DNA of 64,000 bases from a bacterium. Lineage in GTDB: Bacteria; Oederibacteriota; CAKKQC01. Positions 1 through 8,892 of the stretch are shown in pieces (within the stretch, counting starts at the first letter, position 1; each line of letters starts with the position of its first letter). Made by a program: the position numbers and the translations under genes. The stretch spans positions 186,001 to 250,000 of the forward strand of contig CAKKQC010000021.1 of NCBI GenBank assembly GCA_919901855.1, in the 5' to 3' direction. A model generated the notes under the pieces. It saw nothing but the letters and a program-made list of their open reading frames with translations. It ran no database searches and was not told where the DNA came from.

Positions 1-210
1 CAGCTCCTGCGCGAGATGGTTCAGTGGGGCATTCCGTCGAAGGGGATGACCTACGGATTCGCCGTGGGCGCCCGCTGGGAGGCTGGGGCGAGCCCCGAGG
101 GTATCCGGTTCATCCAGCGCCACTTCGAGGACGAGGGCGGCAGAGTGCAGAAACAGGTGCTCATCACCTTCGAGCCCTCCGACGAACCGGCCGTCCTGCC
201 GCAGCTCTAG
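1..210 (+). CDS. Hypothetical protein, C-terminal end (5' end outside window)
   Basis: The reading frame is open from the first base and stops at 208-210, giving about 69 residues of a C terminus. I do not recognise the family. The fragment is soluble-looking, with mixed charge, no membrane segment and no cysteines. It ends 37 bases before the following oxidoreductase gene on the same strand, so the two could be co-transcribed. Nothing more can be said without the upstream sequence. Confidence 0.6.
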   Translation, partial: QLLREMVQWGIPSKGMTYGFAVGARWEAGASPEGIRFIQRHFEDEGGRVQKQVLITFEPSDEPAVLPQL

Positions 211-247
211 GGTTGACGGCCCGCTCCGGTGCGCTCGTGACGGGAAG

Positions 248-1288
248 ATGCCTCCGATGAAGAAGCGGGGAATCGGGATCATCGGATTGGGCGGGATCGC
301 CCTGAACCACCTTGCCGCGTACCGCGCCCGCGGATTCCGGGTGGTCGTGGGGCACGACGTCAATCCTGCCATCTTCGACCGCATCCGGAGGGAGTTCGGG
401 GTGCCGCGGCTGACCACGGACCTCGCCGAGTTCCTGGCGACGCCGGGGCTGGACGTCGTGGATCTCGCGATTCCGCACTACCTCGAGCTCCGCAGGCCGG
501 TGGTGACCGCGATCGCCTGGGCGGGCAAGGCCCTCTTCTGCCAGAAGCCGTCGGACGAATGCTTCGCCGGGGCCCTGGACCTGGTCCGGATCGCGGAGAA
601 GGCGGGCATCCCGTACGCCGTGAACCACAATTCCTCGTTCGTGCCCGGGTTCGTGGTCGCGGAGAGGATCCTGCGCGACCGGCGCCGGTTCGGCCGCCCG
701 TTCTGGTTCCAGATCGAGAACCGCGGGTCCCTGTGGTTCACGAAGCACCCACACTGGGGTAGCCGGTACCGCTGGATCCTCGCTGGGATGGCCGTCCACC
801 ACATCGGCCTCATGCACCACTGGTTCGGCATGCCCCGCCGGGTATCTGCCACGCTGGTCAAGGATCCCTCCAAGCCATTCATCCGGGCGGAGAACATCGC
901 CGTGATCGCCCTCGAATACGCGTCCGGCCTCAAGGGACTCATCGTCAACAACTGGTCATACGCGGGTCCAAGGCCCCGGGCGCATACGCGGGAGGAGATC
1001 GTGGTGCAGGGGACGAAGGGGTCATTGACCTTCGACAGCAAGGAGATCTCGTTTGATCCGGCTGGAGGGAAGCGGACGGTCACGCACGTCAAGGGCGAGT
1101 GGTTCAACGACGCGTTTGGGGAGTCGATGCGCGCATTCCTGAAGTCGCTCGACGGCGGCCCGCGGTACCCGTTCGCGGGCCGGGAGGATCTCAAGGTCAT
1201 GGCGGTCGTCGAGGCCGCGTACCGGTCGGCGGAGAAGAAACGGTTCGTGAACCCGGCCGAGATCGCCGGAAAGGAGATCGTGAGGTAA
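248..1288 (+). CDS. Gfo/Idh/MocA-family NAD(P)-dependent oxidoreductase
   Basis: This 346-residue protein has the N-terminal Rossmann fold of the Gfo/Idh/MocA family: a glycine-rich loop (GIIGLGG, residues 10-16), then the family's catalytic K-P region around residues 99-101. Here it reads QKP instead of the usual EKP. The C-terminal half matches the alpha/beta dimerisation and substrate domain. Members oxidise or reduce sugars, inositols and sugar acids in the cytoplasm; the substrate cannot be read from sequence. An alternative start (MKKRG) lies 9 bases downstream. Its stop overlaps the start of the cupin gene (TAATG), so the two are translationally coupled and probably act on the same sugar or sugar acid. 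Confidence 0.9.
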   Translation: MPPMKKRGIGIIGLGGIALNHLAAYRARGFRVVVGHDVNPAIFDRIRREFGVPRLTTDLAEFLATPGLDVVDLAIPHYLELRRPVVTAIAWAGKALFCQKPSDECFAGALDLVRIAEKAGIPYAVNHNSSFVPGFVVAERILRDRRRFGRPFWFQIENRGSLWFTKHPHWGSRYRWILAGMAVHHIGLMHHWFGMPRRVSATLVKDPSKPFIRAENIAVIALEYASGLKGLIVNNWSYAGPRPRAHTREEIVVQGTKGSLTFDSKEISFDPAGGKRTVTHVKGEWFNDAFGESMRAFLKSLDGGPRYPFAGREDLKVMAVVEAAYRSAEKKRFVNPAEIAGKEIVR

Positions 1289-1605
1289 TGCCAATCCTCA
1301 AGGCTGGCCGGCCGAGGCGGATTCCCCAGTGGGCGGACCTGTCCGATTGGGGCGTGTCCCGCCAGGCCAGGGGTAACTGCGTCGAGACGCACTACCACGA
1401 CGCCGTCGAGACCGTGGTCATCGTCTCCGGGAAGGTCCGGGTCAGGACCGAAGGGGTGTCCCGGGACCTGGGACCGGGGGACACCGTCATCACCAGGATG
1501 GGTGAGACGCACTCGTGGCTCGCGCTCCGGAAGTCGGTCTCGGTCTGGATGGTCTCCCGGCTTCGGGGCTGCAAGCGCCCCGGTCACCTGATCCGGAAGC
1601 GCTGA
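1288..1605 (+). CDS. Small cupin-domain protein
   Basis: This 105-residue single-domain cupin starts at an ATG that shares one base with the stop of the oxidoreductase gene (TAATG). Cupin motif 1 is visible as an H-x-H stretch (ETHYHDAVE) followed by a glycine-rich turn (VSGKVRV). Motif 2 is PGDTVITRMGETHSW with a further histidine, giving a plausible metal site. Such small cupins act as sugar-acid isomerases, sensors or dioxygenase-like proteins; which one applies here cannot be told. The coupling suggests a role with the Gfo/Idh enzyme in cytoplasmic sugar metabolism. Confidence 0.8.
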   Translation: MPILKAGRPRRIPQWADLSDWGVSRQARGNCVETHYHDAVETVVIVSGKVRVRTEGVSRDLGPGDTVITRMGETHSWLALRKSVSVWMVSRLRGCKRPGHLIRKR

Positions 1606-1680
1606 CGGGCCGGATTGCGTCGTTGGTGGCCCGGCTTGACGCCGCGCCGCCGCCGGGGGTATGGTCCGTCATGGCCCTCA

Positions 1681-4008
1681 ATGACACGTCTTGCCGCCTT
1701 CCTGCCGTTGTTCCTCATGAGTAGCCAGCCCGTGTCCGCCGCGAAGCTCTCGGGCGTGGCCGTCCTGGACCGGGACCACTTGACGGCTTCGTTCCTCGAG
1801 GGCGAGGTTAAGTTCAAGGACGACGGCGAAGGCCCGGTCGCCCTGGGGGGAGCCGAGAACGACGCGGCGGACAACTGGGTCGTGGCTTACGGCCCCCTCG
1901 ATGTCGCCGCCGCGGCGGAGACTGCGAACTGGACCGTCGTTTGCGCCGACGATCCGGCCTACGGCGCCAACGGCAAGCACCCGGTGCAGGTCTTCCGTAG
2001 GTCCAAGATCAGCGGGATGGCTCAGTTGACTTGGGATCACGATGCCCGGGACTGGCACTACGAGACCCCGATGGGGCACACGCTTTACCTCAAGCTCCCG
2101 TCGCCCCTGCGCGAGGGGAGGCGCTACCGGCTCGTGATCGGCCCGAAGGTCGATCCCGCGAAGTCGTCAACGGAGTTCGTCTTCGACAGTTTCTCGACTC
2201 GCTCCGAAGCCCTCCACGTCAACCTCGTGGGTTACCCGGCCGACGTGCCGCTCCACTCCGCCGATCTATACGCCTGGCTCGGCGACGGGGGAGCGCGGGA
2301 CTACGCCGCGTTCGAGGGCGCGAAGGTCTTCCTGGTAGATGCCGGGTCCGGCGCGAAGCGCGAAGCCGGGACGGTCAAGTTGTGGAAGAAGCGGGGTGAG
2401 GACCTCAACAAGAACGACTTCACGGCATCGGACGTCTGGACCGCGGACGTCACCGGCGGTCCGGGAACGTACCGGATTGCGGTCGAGGGGATCGGGTGCA
2501 GCCAGGACTTCGCGATCGGAGCGACCATCTACGCGATCCCCTTCAAGGTCACCGTCCGCGGCTACTACTACATGCGCATCGGCGAGGTCGAGCGGCCGGA
2601 CATCCGGCCGATCCCGCGCCAGCCCCCGTTCATTCCGGGGAAGCTGCCGCCCGAATGCAGGGTCCTGATCACGACCATGCATCCGTATCATCCCGAATGG
2701 AAAACGTTCGCCCATGGCGACAAGTGGGACCCGCCCCACGCCTGGGAGCCGTACGTCAAGCCGGGGAGGCCGGAGAACCCGAACGCGTTTGGCGGTCACT
2801 CCGACGCCCTCGACTGGGACCGGCACCTGGGGCACGTCTCGAGCATCTACGACATGCTCCTGCCCTACATCCTGACCGACGGGGCGCTGGGCGACGACGA
2901 CTGCAGTATCGCGGAGAGCGGCAACGGCATCCCGGACCTGCTCGACGAGGCCCGCAACGAGGTGGACTTCTGGCTCCGGCTCCGGGACGGGGAAGGGTAC
3001 AGCCACGGGCTCACGAACCCCACCAAGGAGCACGTCTTCTACCAGGCGGCCAACACGACGGTCGCGGCCTGGGCCAACGCGGCGAACGCGGCTATGCTCT
3101 CGGACTGTTTCCGGATCGGCGGGCAGGAAGCCCTGAAGAAGGAGTACCTGGCCCACGCGGTGACGGCCTGGAACTATGCGAGCCGGCAGCCGGACCAGGA
3201 GCTCGAGCTCGCCCAGGGCGAGGGCGGCCCGACGATGCGGGGGGCGGATTTCAAGATGACGGCCGCCGCGTTCCTCTTCAACCTCACGGGGGAGGCGAAG
3301 TACGAGGATGTCGTCAACGAACTGAGCGTGGTCACGGACAACACGGCCGACGTCGTCCAGCGGCACGCGGGCCAGCTCTGGGCGACGGCCGGGTACCTGC
3401 TCTCCCCCCGGAAGAGCCGGTTTCCGGAGCTGCGGGAGCGCATGAGGAAATCCATCCTCCACAACGCCGTCGAGAAGGAGGTCGCGTACGCCGACCGGCG
3501 CCCCTCCCGGCGGTCGACGAACCAGGAGGAGGGCTATTTCTACACCGCCCAGAACGTCCAGCGCACGCTGATCGCGCACCGGATCACGGACGACCCCAGG
3601 GCGAAGGCGCGGTTCCTGGCCGCGCTCGTCATGGAGGCGGACTGGGGGCTGGGCCGGAACTCGCTGAACATGATCCAGATGACGACGGCGACGACGCCGC
3701 TGGCGAAGATACGCAGCGTCGAGAACTGCTACACGTCGGGGCGCAACGACGGCACCCCCGGCCTGCACCCCGGCCACACGCCGTACCTGAACATGGACGA
3801 TTGGGGGCGCAATGGGGGGATGATCATGGCCCGGCCCCGCTGGATGGCCGTGAAGGGGTATCCAGCCTTCGAGGCTTGGCCCCGCGCCGAGTGCTACTTC
3901 AATACCCGGTGGGTCTGGGCCCATTCGGAATTCACCCCGCAGCAGACTATGCGCGGCAAGACCGCCCTGTACGGGTACCTCTACGGGATCGAGAAGCAGG
4001 GCCGATAG
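1681..4008 (+). CDS. Secreted glycoside hydrolase family 9 (endoglucanase-like)
   Basis: This 775-residue protein begins with a signal peptide (MTRLAAFLPLFL...SA) that decides the ATG at 1681; an earlier in-frame ATG at 1615 would bury it. Residues around 170-290 resemble the Ig-like domain that precedes many GH9 catalytic domains (NLVGYPAD at about 181). The rest matches the (alpha/alpha)6 barrel of GH9. The usual DAGD catalytic motif reads DALD at 375-378, and the region GNGIPDLLDEA is typical of the family. The late motif GRNDGTPGLHPG and an E-rich patch (QEEGYFY, about 613) fit the C-terminal active-site segments. GH9 enzymes cut beta-1,4-glucans and related polymers outside the cell. The DALD variant makes exact specificity uncertain. 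Confidence 0.8.
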   Translation: MTRLAAFLPLFLMSSQPVSAAKLSGVAVLDRDHLTASFLEGEVKFKDDGEGPVALGGAENDAADNWVVAYGPLDVAAAAETANWTVVCADDPAYGANGKHPVQVFRRSKISGMAQLTWDHDARDWHYETPMGHTLYLKLPSPLREGRRYRLVIGPKVDPAKSSTEFVFDSFSTRSEALHVNLVGYPADVPLHSADLYAWLGDGGARDYAAFEGAKVFLVDAGSGAKREAGTVKLWKKRGEDLNKNDFTASDVWTADVTGGPGTYRIAVEGIGCSQDFAIGATIYAIPFKVTVRGYYYMRIGEVERPDIRPIPRQPPFIPGKLPPECRVLITTMHPYHPEWKTFAHGDKWDPPHAWEPYVKPGRPENPNAFGGHSDALDWDRHLGHVSSIYDMLLPYILTDGALGDDDCSIAESGNGIPDLLDEARNEVDFWLRLRDGEGYSHGLTNPTKEHVFYQAANTTVAAWANAANAAMLSDCFRIGGQEALKKEYLAHAVTAWNYASRQPDQELELAQGEGGPTMRGADFKMTAAAFLFNLTGEAKYEDVVNELSVVTDNTADVVQRHAGQLWATAGYLLSPRKSRFPELRERMRKSILHNAVEKEVAYADRRPSRRSTNQEEGYFYTAQNVQRTLIAHRITDDPRAKARFLAALVMEADWGLGRNSLNMIQMTTATTPLAKIRSVENCYTSGRNDGTPGLHPGHTPYLNMDDWGRNGGMIMARPRWMAVKGYPAFEAWPRAECYFNTRWVWAHSEFTPQQTMRGKTALYGYLYGIEKQGR

Positions 4009-4038
4009 GAGAGGCCGGAACAGGGTCGTGATGCCCCG

Positions 4039-6381
4039 ATGACCCTCGGCGGGTTCGTGCTTGGCGCGCTTGTGGTGGCCGGTTGCCGGGAGGCCGCCTG
4101 CCGCCCCACAATAGACGCCCATATGCCCTACCAACCCGGCGGGATCTGGCGAGACGACGCGGGACGGCCCATCCAGGCCCACGGTGGCGGCCTCCTGCTC
4201 CACGGCGGTGTTTACTACTGGTACGGCGAGGACAAGAGCCCGGACGACTGGAACGGGACCGGCGCCGGCCGGGTCTCCTGGGTCCGCTGCTATTCGTCCC
4301 GGGACCTCGCCACCTGGCACGACGAGGGGACCGTGCTCGGCGCGCTGCGCGCTCCCGGCCACGACCTCGCGCCCGGCCGGGTGGTCGAACGCCCCAAAGT
4401 GCTGTTCAACGCGAAGTCGGGTACCTTCGTGATGTGGATGCACATCGATTCGCCCGACTACAAGGACGCCCGGGCCGGGGTGGCCGTGAGCCCGACGCCC
4501 ACCGGGCCGTTCGAGTACCTGGGGAGCCTCCGGCCGGACGACGCCGAGAGCCGGGACATGACCGCCTGGGCCGACGACGACGGGACCGCGTACCTCGTGT
4601 ATTCGTCCGAGGGGAACGCGACCACGCACGTCTCGGTCCTGTCCGACGACTACCGGCGGCCGGCGGGGCGGTTCGTCCGCGCCTTCGAGGGGAGGTTCCG
4701 GGAGGCCCCCGCGGTCTTCAAGCACGACGGGCACTACTACCTCGTCTCCTCCCACTGCACCGGGTGGAAGCCCAACGAGGCCGAGGTCGCCGTGGCGGAC
4801 TCGATGCTGGGGCCGTGGACGGTCGCCGGGAACCCGTGCGTCGGGACCGAGGCGCAACGGACGCTGACGTTCGAATCCCAGAGCACGTACGTGGTCCCGG
4901 TGCCCGGCCGGCCCGGCGCGTTCATCTTCATGGCGGACCGCTGGAACGCCAGGGACCTGCCCGAGTCCCGGTACGTCTGGCTCCCGCTGCGCGTCCAGGA
5001 CGGCCGGGTCGAGATCCGGTGGCTCGACGCCTGGGATTTCGGCGTGTTCGCCGGGGCGGCTCCGGCGGGCGGGGGGGCGATGACCGGCGACGAGCTGAAG
5101 TCGCTCGAGAAGAGCAGCGTGGTCTTCAAGAGCCTGGACGGGGTGAAGGCCGACGGGTTGAGGCTTTCCGAGGCGGACATGGCCTGGTGGCAGGACGCCA
5201 AGTTCGGGATGTTCATCCACTGGGGGCTCTACGCCATTCCGGCCCGGGGGGAGTGGGTCATGCACCAGGAGAAGATCCCGGCCGAGGAGTACGCGAAGCT
5301 GGCGGGGGAGTTCCATCCCGGGAAGTTCGACGCGGGCGCGTGGGCCGCGACGGCGAAGGACGCCGGGATGAAGTACATGGTCATGGTCGCCCGGCACCAC
5401 GACGGTTTCGCGCTCTGGGATTCCCCCGGGAGCTACCGCCACTTCACCTCGATGGCGACCGCGGCGAAGCGGGACTTCGTGAAGGCGTACGTCGAGGCGT
5501 GCCGGGCGGCCGGGCTGCGCGTCGGGCTCTACTACTCCCCCCTGGACTGGCGGTTCCCCGGGTACTTCAAGCCTCGGGAGCTGGCCGATAGTGCCGCCCT
5601 GCTCAAGGCGCAGGGGTACGCGCAGGTCGAGGAGCTCATGAGCCGGTACGGCCCGATCGACATCCTCTGGTACGACGGCGGGTGGCTGGCGCACACGGGG
5701 ACCGACGCGGACGCGGCCTGGTTCTGGGAGCCGGTGAAGCTCAACACCATGGTCCGGCGGCTCCAGCCGAAGGTGGTGATCAACCCGCGGTCGGGGTGGA
5801 CCGGGGACTTCCAGTGCGACGAGGGGAGCCACGCGGTCAAGGGCCCGATCGTCCCCCGGCCGTGGGAGAAGTGCCTGAACCTGAACGACACCGCCTGGGG
5901 ATTCACCGAACGCCAGAACCTCCTGAGCCTCGAGTACGTCGTCGGGACGCTCGTGAACGTCGTGTGCCGGGGCGGGAACGTCCTGCTCAACGTCGGGCCG
6001 GACCGGGACGGGGTCATTCCGGCTGCGCACATCGCGCGCCTGCGCGAGATCGGGAGGTGGCTGGGGGCGAACGGGGAGGCGGTCTACGGGACGCGCCCCG
6101 GCCCATTCCAGCCCGTGGACGGCGCATATGGGAGCACGCACCGGGGCCGGCGGGTCTACCTCTTCGTCCTGCGCTGGCCCGAGTCGGGTGCCCTGCGGGT
6201 GCCGGCCCTGCCGGGCCGGATGGTCGTGTCCTGCCGGGTCCTGTCGGGGGCCGCGGGGACCTGCGTGGCGGACGCAGGCGGGCTGGCGCTCACGGTGCCC
6301 GTCTCCGCGCGGACCGCCCCGGTGACGGTCGTCACGCTCGAGCTGGACGGGGACGCGCCGGGGCCGCTGCCGGCCCCCTAG
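4039..6381 (+). CDS. Lipoprotein GH43-like / GH29 alpha-L-fucosidase fusion
   Basis: This is a 780-residue two-enzyme fusion. The N terminus is a lipoprotein signal with lipobox VVAG-C at Cys16, so the protein should be membrane-anchored and exported. Residues about 35-345 form a five-bladed-propeller GH43-like domain (GGGLLLHGGVYYWYGEDKS, DDGTAYLVYSS). From about 379 (WWQDAKFGMFIHWGLYA) the sequence is a GH29 alpha-L-fucosidase with RHHDGFALWDS and the nucleophile Asp at about 544 in LWYDGG. A short beta-sandwich ends the protein. The domains are joined through a linker (GGGAMTGDELK...). GH43-like propellers act on arabinose, xylose or galactose linkages and GH29 removes terminal fucose. The gene follows the GH9 gene by 30 bases. 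Confidence 0.85.
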   Translation: MTLGGFVLGALVVAGCREAACRPTIDAHMPYQPGGIWRDDAGRPIQAHGGGLLLHGGVYYWYGEDKSPDDWNGTGAGRVSWVRCYSSRDLATWHDEGTVLGALRAPGHDLAPGRVVERPKVLFNAKSGTFVMWMHIDSPDYKDARAGVAVSPTPTGPFEYLGSLRPDDAESRDMTAWADDDGTAYLVYSSEGNATTHVSVLSDDYRRPAGRFVRAFEGRFREAPAVFKHDGHYYLVSSHCTGWKPNEAEVAVADSMLGPWTVAGNPCVGTEAQRTLTFESQSTYVVPVPGRPGAFIFMADRWNARDLPESRYVWLPLRVQDGRVEIRWLDAWDFGVFAGAAPAGGGAMTGDELKSLEKSSVVFKSLDGVKADGLRLSEADMAWWQDAKFGMFIHWGLYAIPARGEWVMHQEKIPAEEYAKLAGEFHPGKFDAGAWAATAKDAGMKYMVMVARHHDGFALWDSPGSYRHFTSMATAAKRDFVKAYVEACRAAGLRVGLYYSPLDWRFPGYFKPRELADSAALLKAQGYAQVEELMSRYGPIDILWYDGGWLAHTGTDADAAWFWEPVKLNTMVRRLQPKVVINPRSGWTGDFQCDEGSHAVKGPIVPRPWEKCLNLNDTAWGFTERQNLLSLEYVVGTLVNVVCRGGNVLLNVGPDRDGVIPAAHIARLREIGRWLGANGEAVYGTRPGPFQPVDGAYGSTHRGRRVYLFVLRWPESGALRVPALPGRMVVSCRVLSGAAGTCVADAGGLALTVPVSARTAPVTVVTLELDGDAPGPLPAP

Positions 6382-6417
6382 AGCCATGCGTCATGCGTGG
6401 CTCGCCTGCCCGGGGCG

Positions 6418-6423
6418 TATAAT
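6418..6423 (+). promoter_or_regulatory. Leaderless-type -10 box (TATAAT)
   Basis: A consensus TATAAT lies with only 8 bases between it and the ATG at 6432. At that distance transcription would begin at or within two bases of the start codon. No ribosome-binding site fits between them. No good -35 box is visible. Confidence 0.65.
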
Positions 6424-6431
6424 CGCCGGGC

Positions 6432-7970
6432 ATGAAGACCGTGAAGGCCCGCCCGCTCCGTGGCCTGGTGCTGGCGTTCATGGCCGCGTACGCCATGCCG
6501 GGGACGCGGTGCGAAGGGGCGGCCAAAGGAGCTGACATGAACGTGGAACTGCCGCGCGGGGAGCTTGAGGCGAACGGCGTATCGCCGTCGCGCCTGCTGG
6601 AGTTCGTCAGGGGCCTGGACGCGGAGGTGGATTCCCTCCACGGTTTCGTCCTCGTGCGCCACGGCCGGGTGGTGGCCGAGGGCGCCTGGGCGCCGTACGA
6701 CGCCGACACGCCGCACCAGCTCTGGTCGCTGACCAAGAGCTTTACCTCGATGGCGGTCGGGCTGGCCATATCCGAGGGCCGGTTCGGCCTCGACGAACCC
6801 ATCCTGCCGCACTTCGCTGCGGACGCGCCGGCCGACCCGCCGGCCAACCTGAAGGCGATGACGGTCCGCCACCTGCTCACGATGACCACGGGCCACGATC
6901 CCGAGCCGCCAAACGACCAATGGGCCAAGACGTGGAAGACGACGTTCCTGGCGCAACCCGTTCCCTTCGCTCCGGGCAAGCACTTCGTCTACAACACGCC
7001 GGCCAGCGGCATGCTCGCGGCGCTGGTAGAGCGGACGACGGGGATGCCGATCGCGGATTACCTCAAACCCCGGCTGTTCGAGCCGCTCGGGATCCGCGAG
7101 GTGATCTGGTGGAAGGTCGGGGACGGGACCACGGCCGGCGGCTTCGGCCTCCACCTGCGGACCCCCGAGATCGCCAGGTTCGGCCAGCTCCTTCTCCAGG
7201 GGGGCGAGTGGCAGGGGAAGCAGCTCGTGCCCCGGAGCTGGATCGAGGCCGCGACCTCGAGGCAGGTGCCGAACGGCGACGACCCCAACAACGACTGGAA
7301 CCAGGGTTACGGCTACCAGTTCTGGATGGCCCGGCACGGCGCATTCCGCGGGGACGGGGCGTTCGGCCAGTTCTGCATCGTCATGCGCGACCAGGACGCC
7401 GTTCTCGCCGTGACGTCGGGCACTCCGGACATGGGGAAGGTGATGCAACTGGCCTGGGACAAGCTGCTCCCGGCCCTGGAGCCCGGGCCGCTCAAGTCCG
7501 ACCCGAAAGGCGTCAGGGCGCTGGGGAGGGTGCTCGCGGGGCTGACCCTGCGCCCGGTCGCGTCCGTCTCCAAGCCGGCCGCCAACCTCGTCGGTCGGCG
7601 CTTCCGGTTCCCCGACAATCCGCGCGGGATCGGGCGGATCGGGGTCGGGCCGCGGAAGGGCGGCGCGACTCCGCTGGACCTCCTCCTCGGCGGCCGGGAA
7701 CGGACGATCCGGTGCGGCGGCGGCACGTGGATCCGGGGCCACCTGCCGGGGGAAGGCGGGCTGGAGGAACCCGTCGCGGTCAGCGGAGGTTGGACCGCGC
7801 CGGACACCTTCACCGCCAGGATCGCCCACCTGGACTCCAGCTTCGTCGACACGATCAGGCTGGTATTCTCGGGCGACGAACTCACCCTCGAGCAGGAGAT
7901 GAACGTGTCATTCGGTCCGCCCCGTCTGCCGGACCTGCGCGGCCGTCTCGAGCCCGGCGTGGGCCGGTAG
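6432..7970 (+). CDS. Serine hydrolase, beta-lactamase / penicillin-binding fold
   Basis: This 512-residue protein has the class C beta-lactamase fold of the family of esterases, DD-peptidases and amidases. The active-site S-x-x-K is SLTK at 99-102, and the second motif is YNT at 187-189 (VYNTPASG). A cleavable export signal is plausible (hydrophobic stretch LVLAFMAAYA then charged residues), suggesting a periplasmic or extracellular role. The C-terminal 150 residues form an extra beta-rich domain often attached to this family. Next to secreted glycosidases, an esterase acting on acylated polysaccharide is reasonable, but sequence does not prove it. The ATG at 6432 is chosen because of the TATAAT box 8 bases upstream; an internal ATG at 6537 would remove the signal. 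Confidence 0.85.
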   Translation: MKTVKARPLRGLVLAFMAAYAMPGTRCEGAAKGADMNVELPRGELEANGVSPSRLLEFVRGLDAEVDSLHGFVLVRHGRVVAEGAWAPYDADTPHQLWSLTKSFTSMAVGLAISEGRFGLDEPILPHFAADAPADPPANLKAMTVRHLLTMTTGHDPEPPNDQWAKTWKTTFLAQPVPFAPGKHFVYNTPASGMLAALVERTTGMPIADYLKPRLFEPLGIREVIWWKVGDGTTAGGFGLHLRTPEIARFGQLLLQGGEWQGKQLVPRSWIEAATSRQVPNGDDPNNDWNQGYGYQFWMARHGAFRGDGAFGQFCIVMRDQDAVLAVTSGTPDMGKVMQLAWDKLLPALEPGPLKSDPKGVRALGRVLAGLTLRPVASVSKPAANLVGRRFRFPDNPRGIGRIGVGPRKGGATPLDLLLGGRERTIRCGGGTWIRGHLPGEGGLEEPVAVSGGWTAPDTFTARIAHLDSSFVDTIRLVFSGDELTLEQEMNVSFGPPRLPDLRGRLEPGVGR

Positions 7971-7989
7971 AGGTCGGAGCCTCCAGGCG

Positions 7990-8808
7990 CTAGTCGATCT
8001 TGGGCAGGTTGCGGTACTCGGGCTCCTTGCGGAGCCCCCACTTGAGCGCGTACATCGTGATCATCTTGGGGATCATGTTCTTGATCCGGTAGAACCTGGA
8101 CGAGTAGCGCTTCCGGTCCGCCTCGTCGATCGGCAGGGGGGCGGTGTCCGCCGCTTCGTCCGGGGGAGCGCCGTAGGGGTAGTTGACCTTCACCTTGACG
8201 TCGCCGACGTCGTCGTAATGCTCGGTGCCGTCCACGACGGCCAGCTCCCCCGGGAGGTAGCCCAGGTCCCGGTAAGCCCCCTCCGTGAAGAGGATGTATT
8301 CGTGGGACTTGAGCGAGTTCTTGAGGAGGCGGTGGAGGACGATCACGTCGACGCCCGTCAGCTCCTCGTAACGCCCCAGCTTGGCGCGGATGGCCGATCC
8401 GCTGTGCACGACCGCCTTGAGCCGCAGCCGGTCCGCGTTCGCGCAGGCTCCGCACGCGCAGGCGCCGGAATGCTGGAGCTCGAGCGCCCGGGCGCGGAAC
8501 GCCTTGAAGAACGAGAAGAGCTTGCCGCGAATCCGCTTCTTGCGCTCCTCCCACGGCATGCCGCCGCCCGCCTTCATCGCATAGAGGAACACGGCATCCC
8601 CCTCCAGCTTGGAGACCTGGAGCGGGATCCTGATCTCCCGGATGATCGTCTTGATGAGTTCGCTGATGACGACGTGGGCGTGGCCCAGGGTATCCCGGTT
8701 GCTGACCATGAAATGAGTGTATCCGCTGATGTCGGCCACCATGAGGATGACCTCCCGCGGCTTGGCGTGCGCCGTCGACGAGTCCGTCATGTCACCATGG
8801 TAGCTCAT
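7990..8808 (-). CDS. DUF2652-type adenylate/guanylate cyclase-like protein
   Basis: The 272-residue minus-strand protein resembles the DUF2652 branch of class III nucleotide cyclase-like proteins. The first metal-binding region is VADISGYTHFM and a second acidic site is KLEGDAVFLYA. Both match the cyclase fold, but whether it makes cyclic nucleotides is unknown. A cysteine cluster (ACACGACAN) in the middle could bind a metal. The start used is the ATG at 8808 (MSYHGD); another ATG at 8790 (MTDSS) is equally possible, since neither has a clear ribosome-binding site. It is convergent with the beta-lactamase-like gene (19 bases apart) and divergent from the following UroD-like gene. Confidence 0.8.
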   Translation of the reverse strand: MSYHGDMTDSSTAHAKPREVILMVADISGYTHFMVSNRDTLGHAHVVISELIKTIIREIRIPLQVSKLEGDAVFLYAMKAGGGMPWEERKKRIRGKLFSFFKAFRARALELQHSGACACGACANADRLRLKAVVHSGSAIRAKLGRYEELTGVDVIVLHRLLKNSLKSHEYILFTEGAYRDLGYLPGELAVVDGTEHYDDVGDVKVKVNYPYGAPPDEAADTAPLPIDEADRKRYSSRFYRIKNMIPKMITMYALKWGLRKEPEYRNLPKID

Positions 8809-8878
8809 CCCGGCCACGAAGGCGGAGGAGGCCGGCGGGGCGCAGGCGCCCGCCCGGCACCGGGCCCGCGTTCCCTGC

Positions 8879-8884
8879 GATAAT
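8879..8884 (+). promoter_or_regulatory. Leaderless-type -10 box (GATAAT)
   Basis: GATAAT ends 8 bases before the ATG at 8893. This is the same spacing as upstream of 6432 and 14909 and argues for ATG 8893 rather than the GTG at 8887. Confidence 0.55.
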
Positions 8885-8892
8885 CCGTGGGG

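Noticed and set aside
1615-1680. Longer N terminus for the first GH9
   Set aside because: The extra residues are Arg/Pro-rich and would hide an otherwise good signal peptide.
2266-6387. Very long minus-strand open frame of over 1300 codons
   Set aside because: High GC makes antisense frames open. The plus strand holds clear GH9 and GH43-GH29 genes with conserved motifs, and the minus-strand translation has no recognisable motif.
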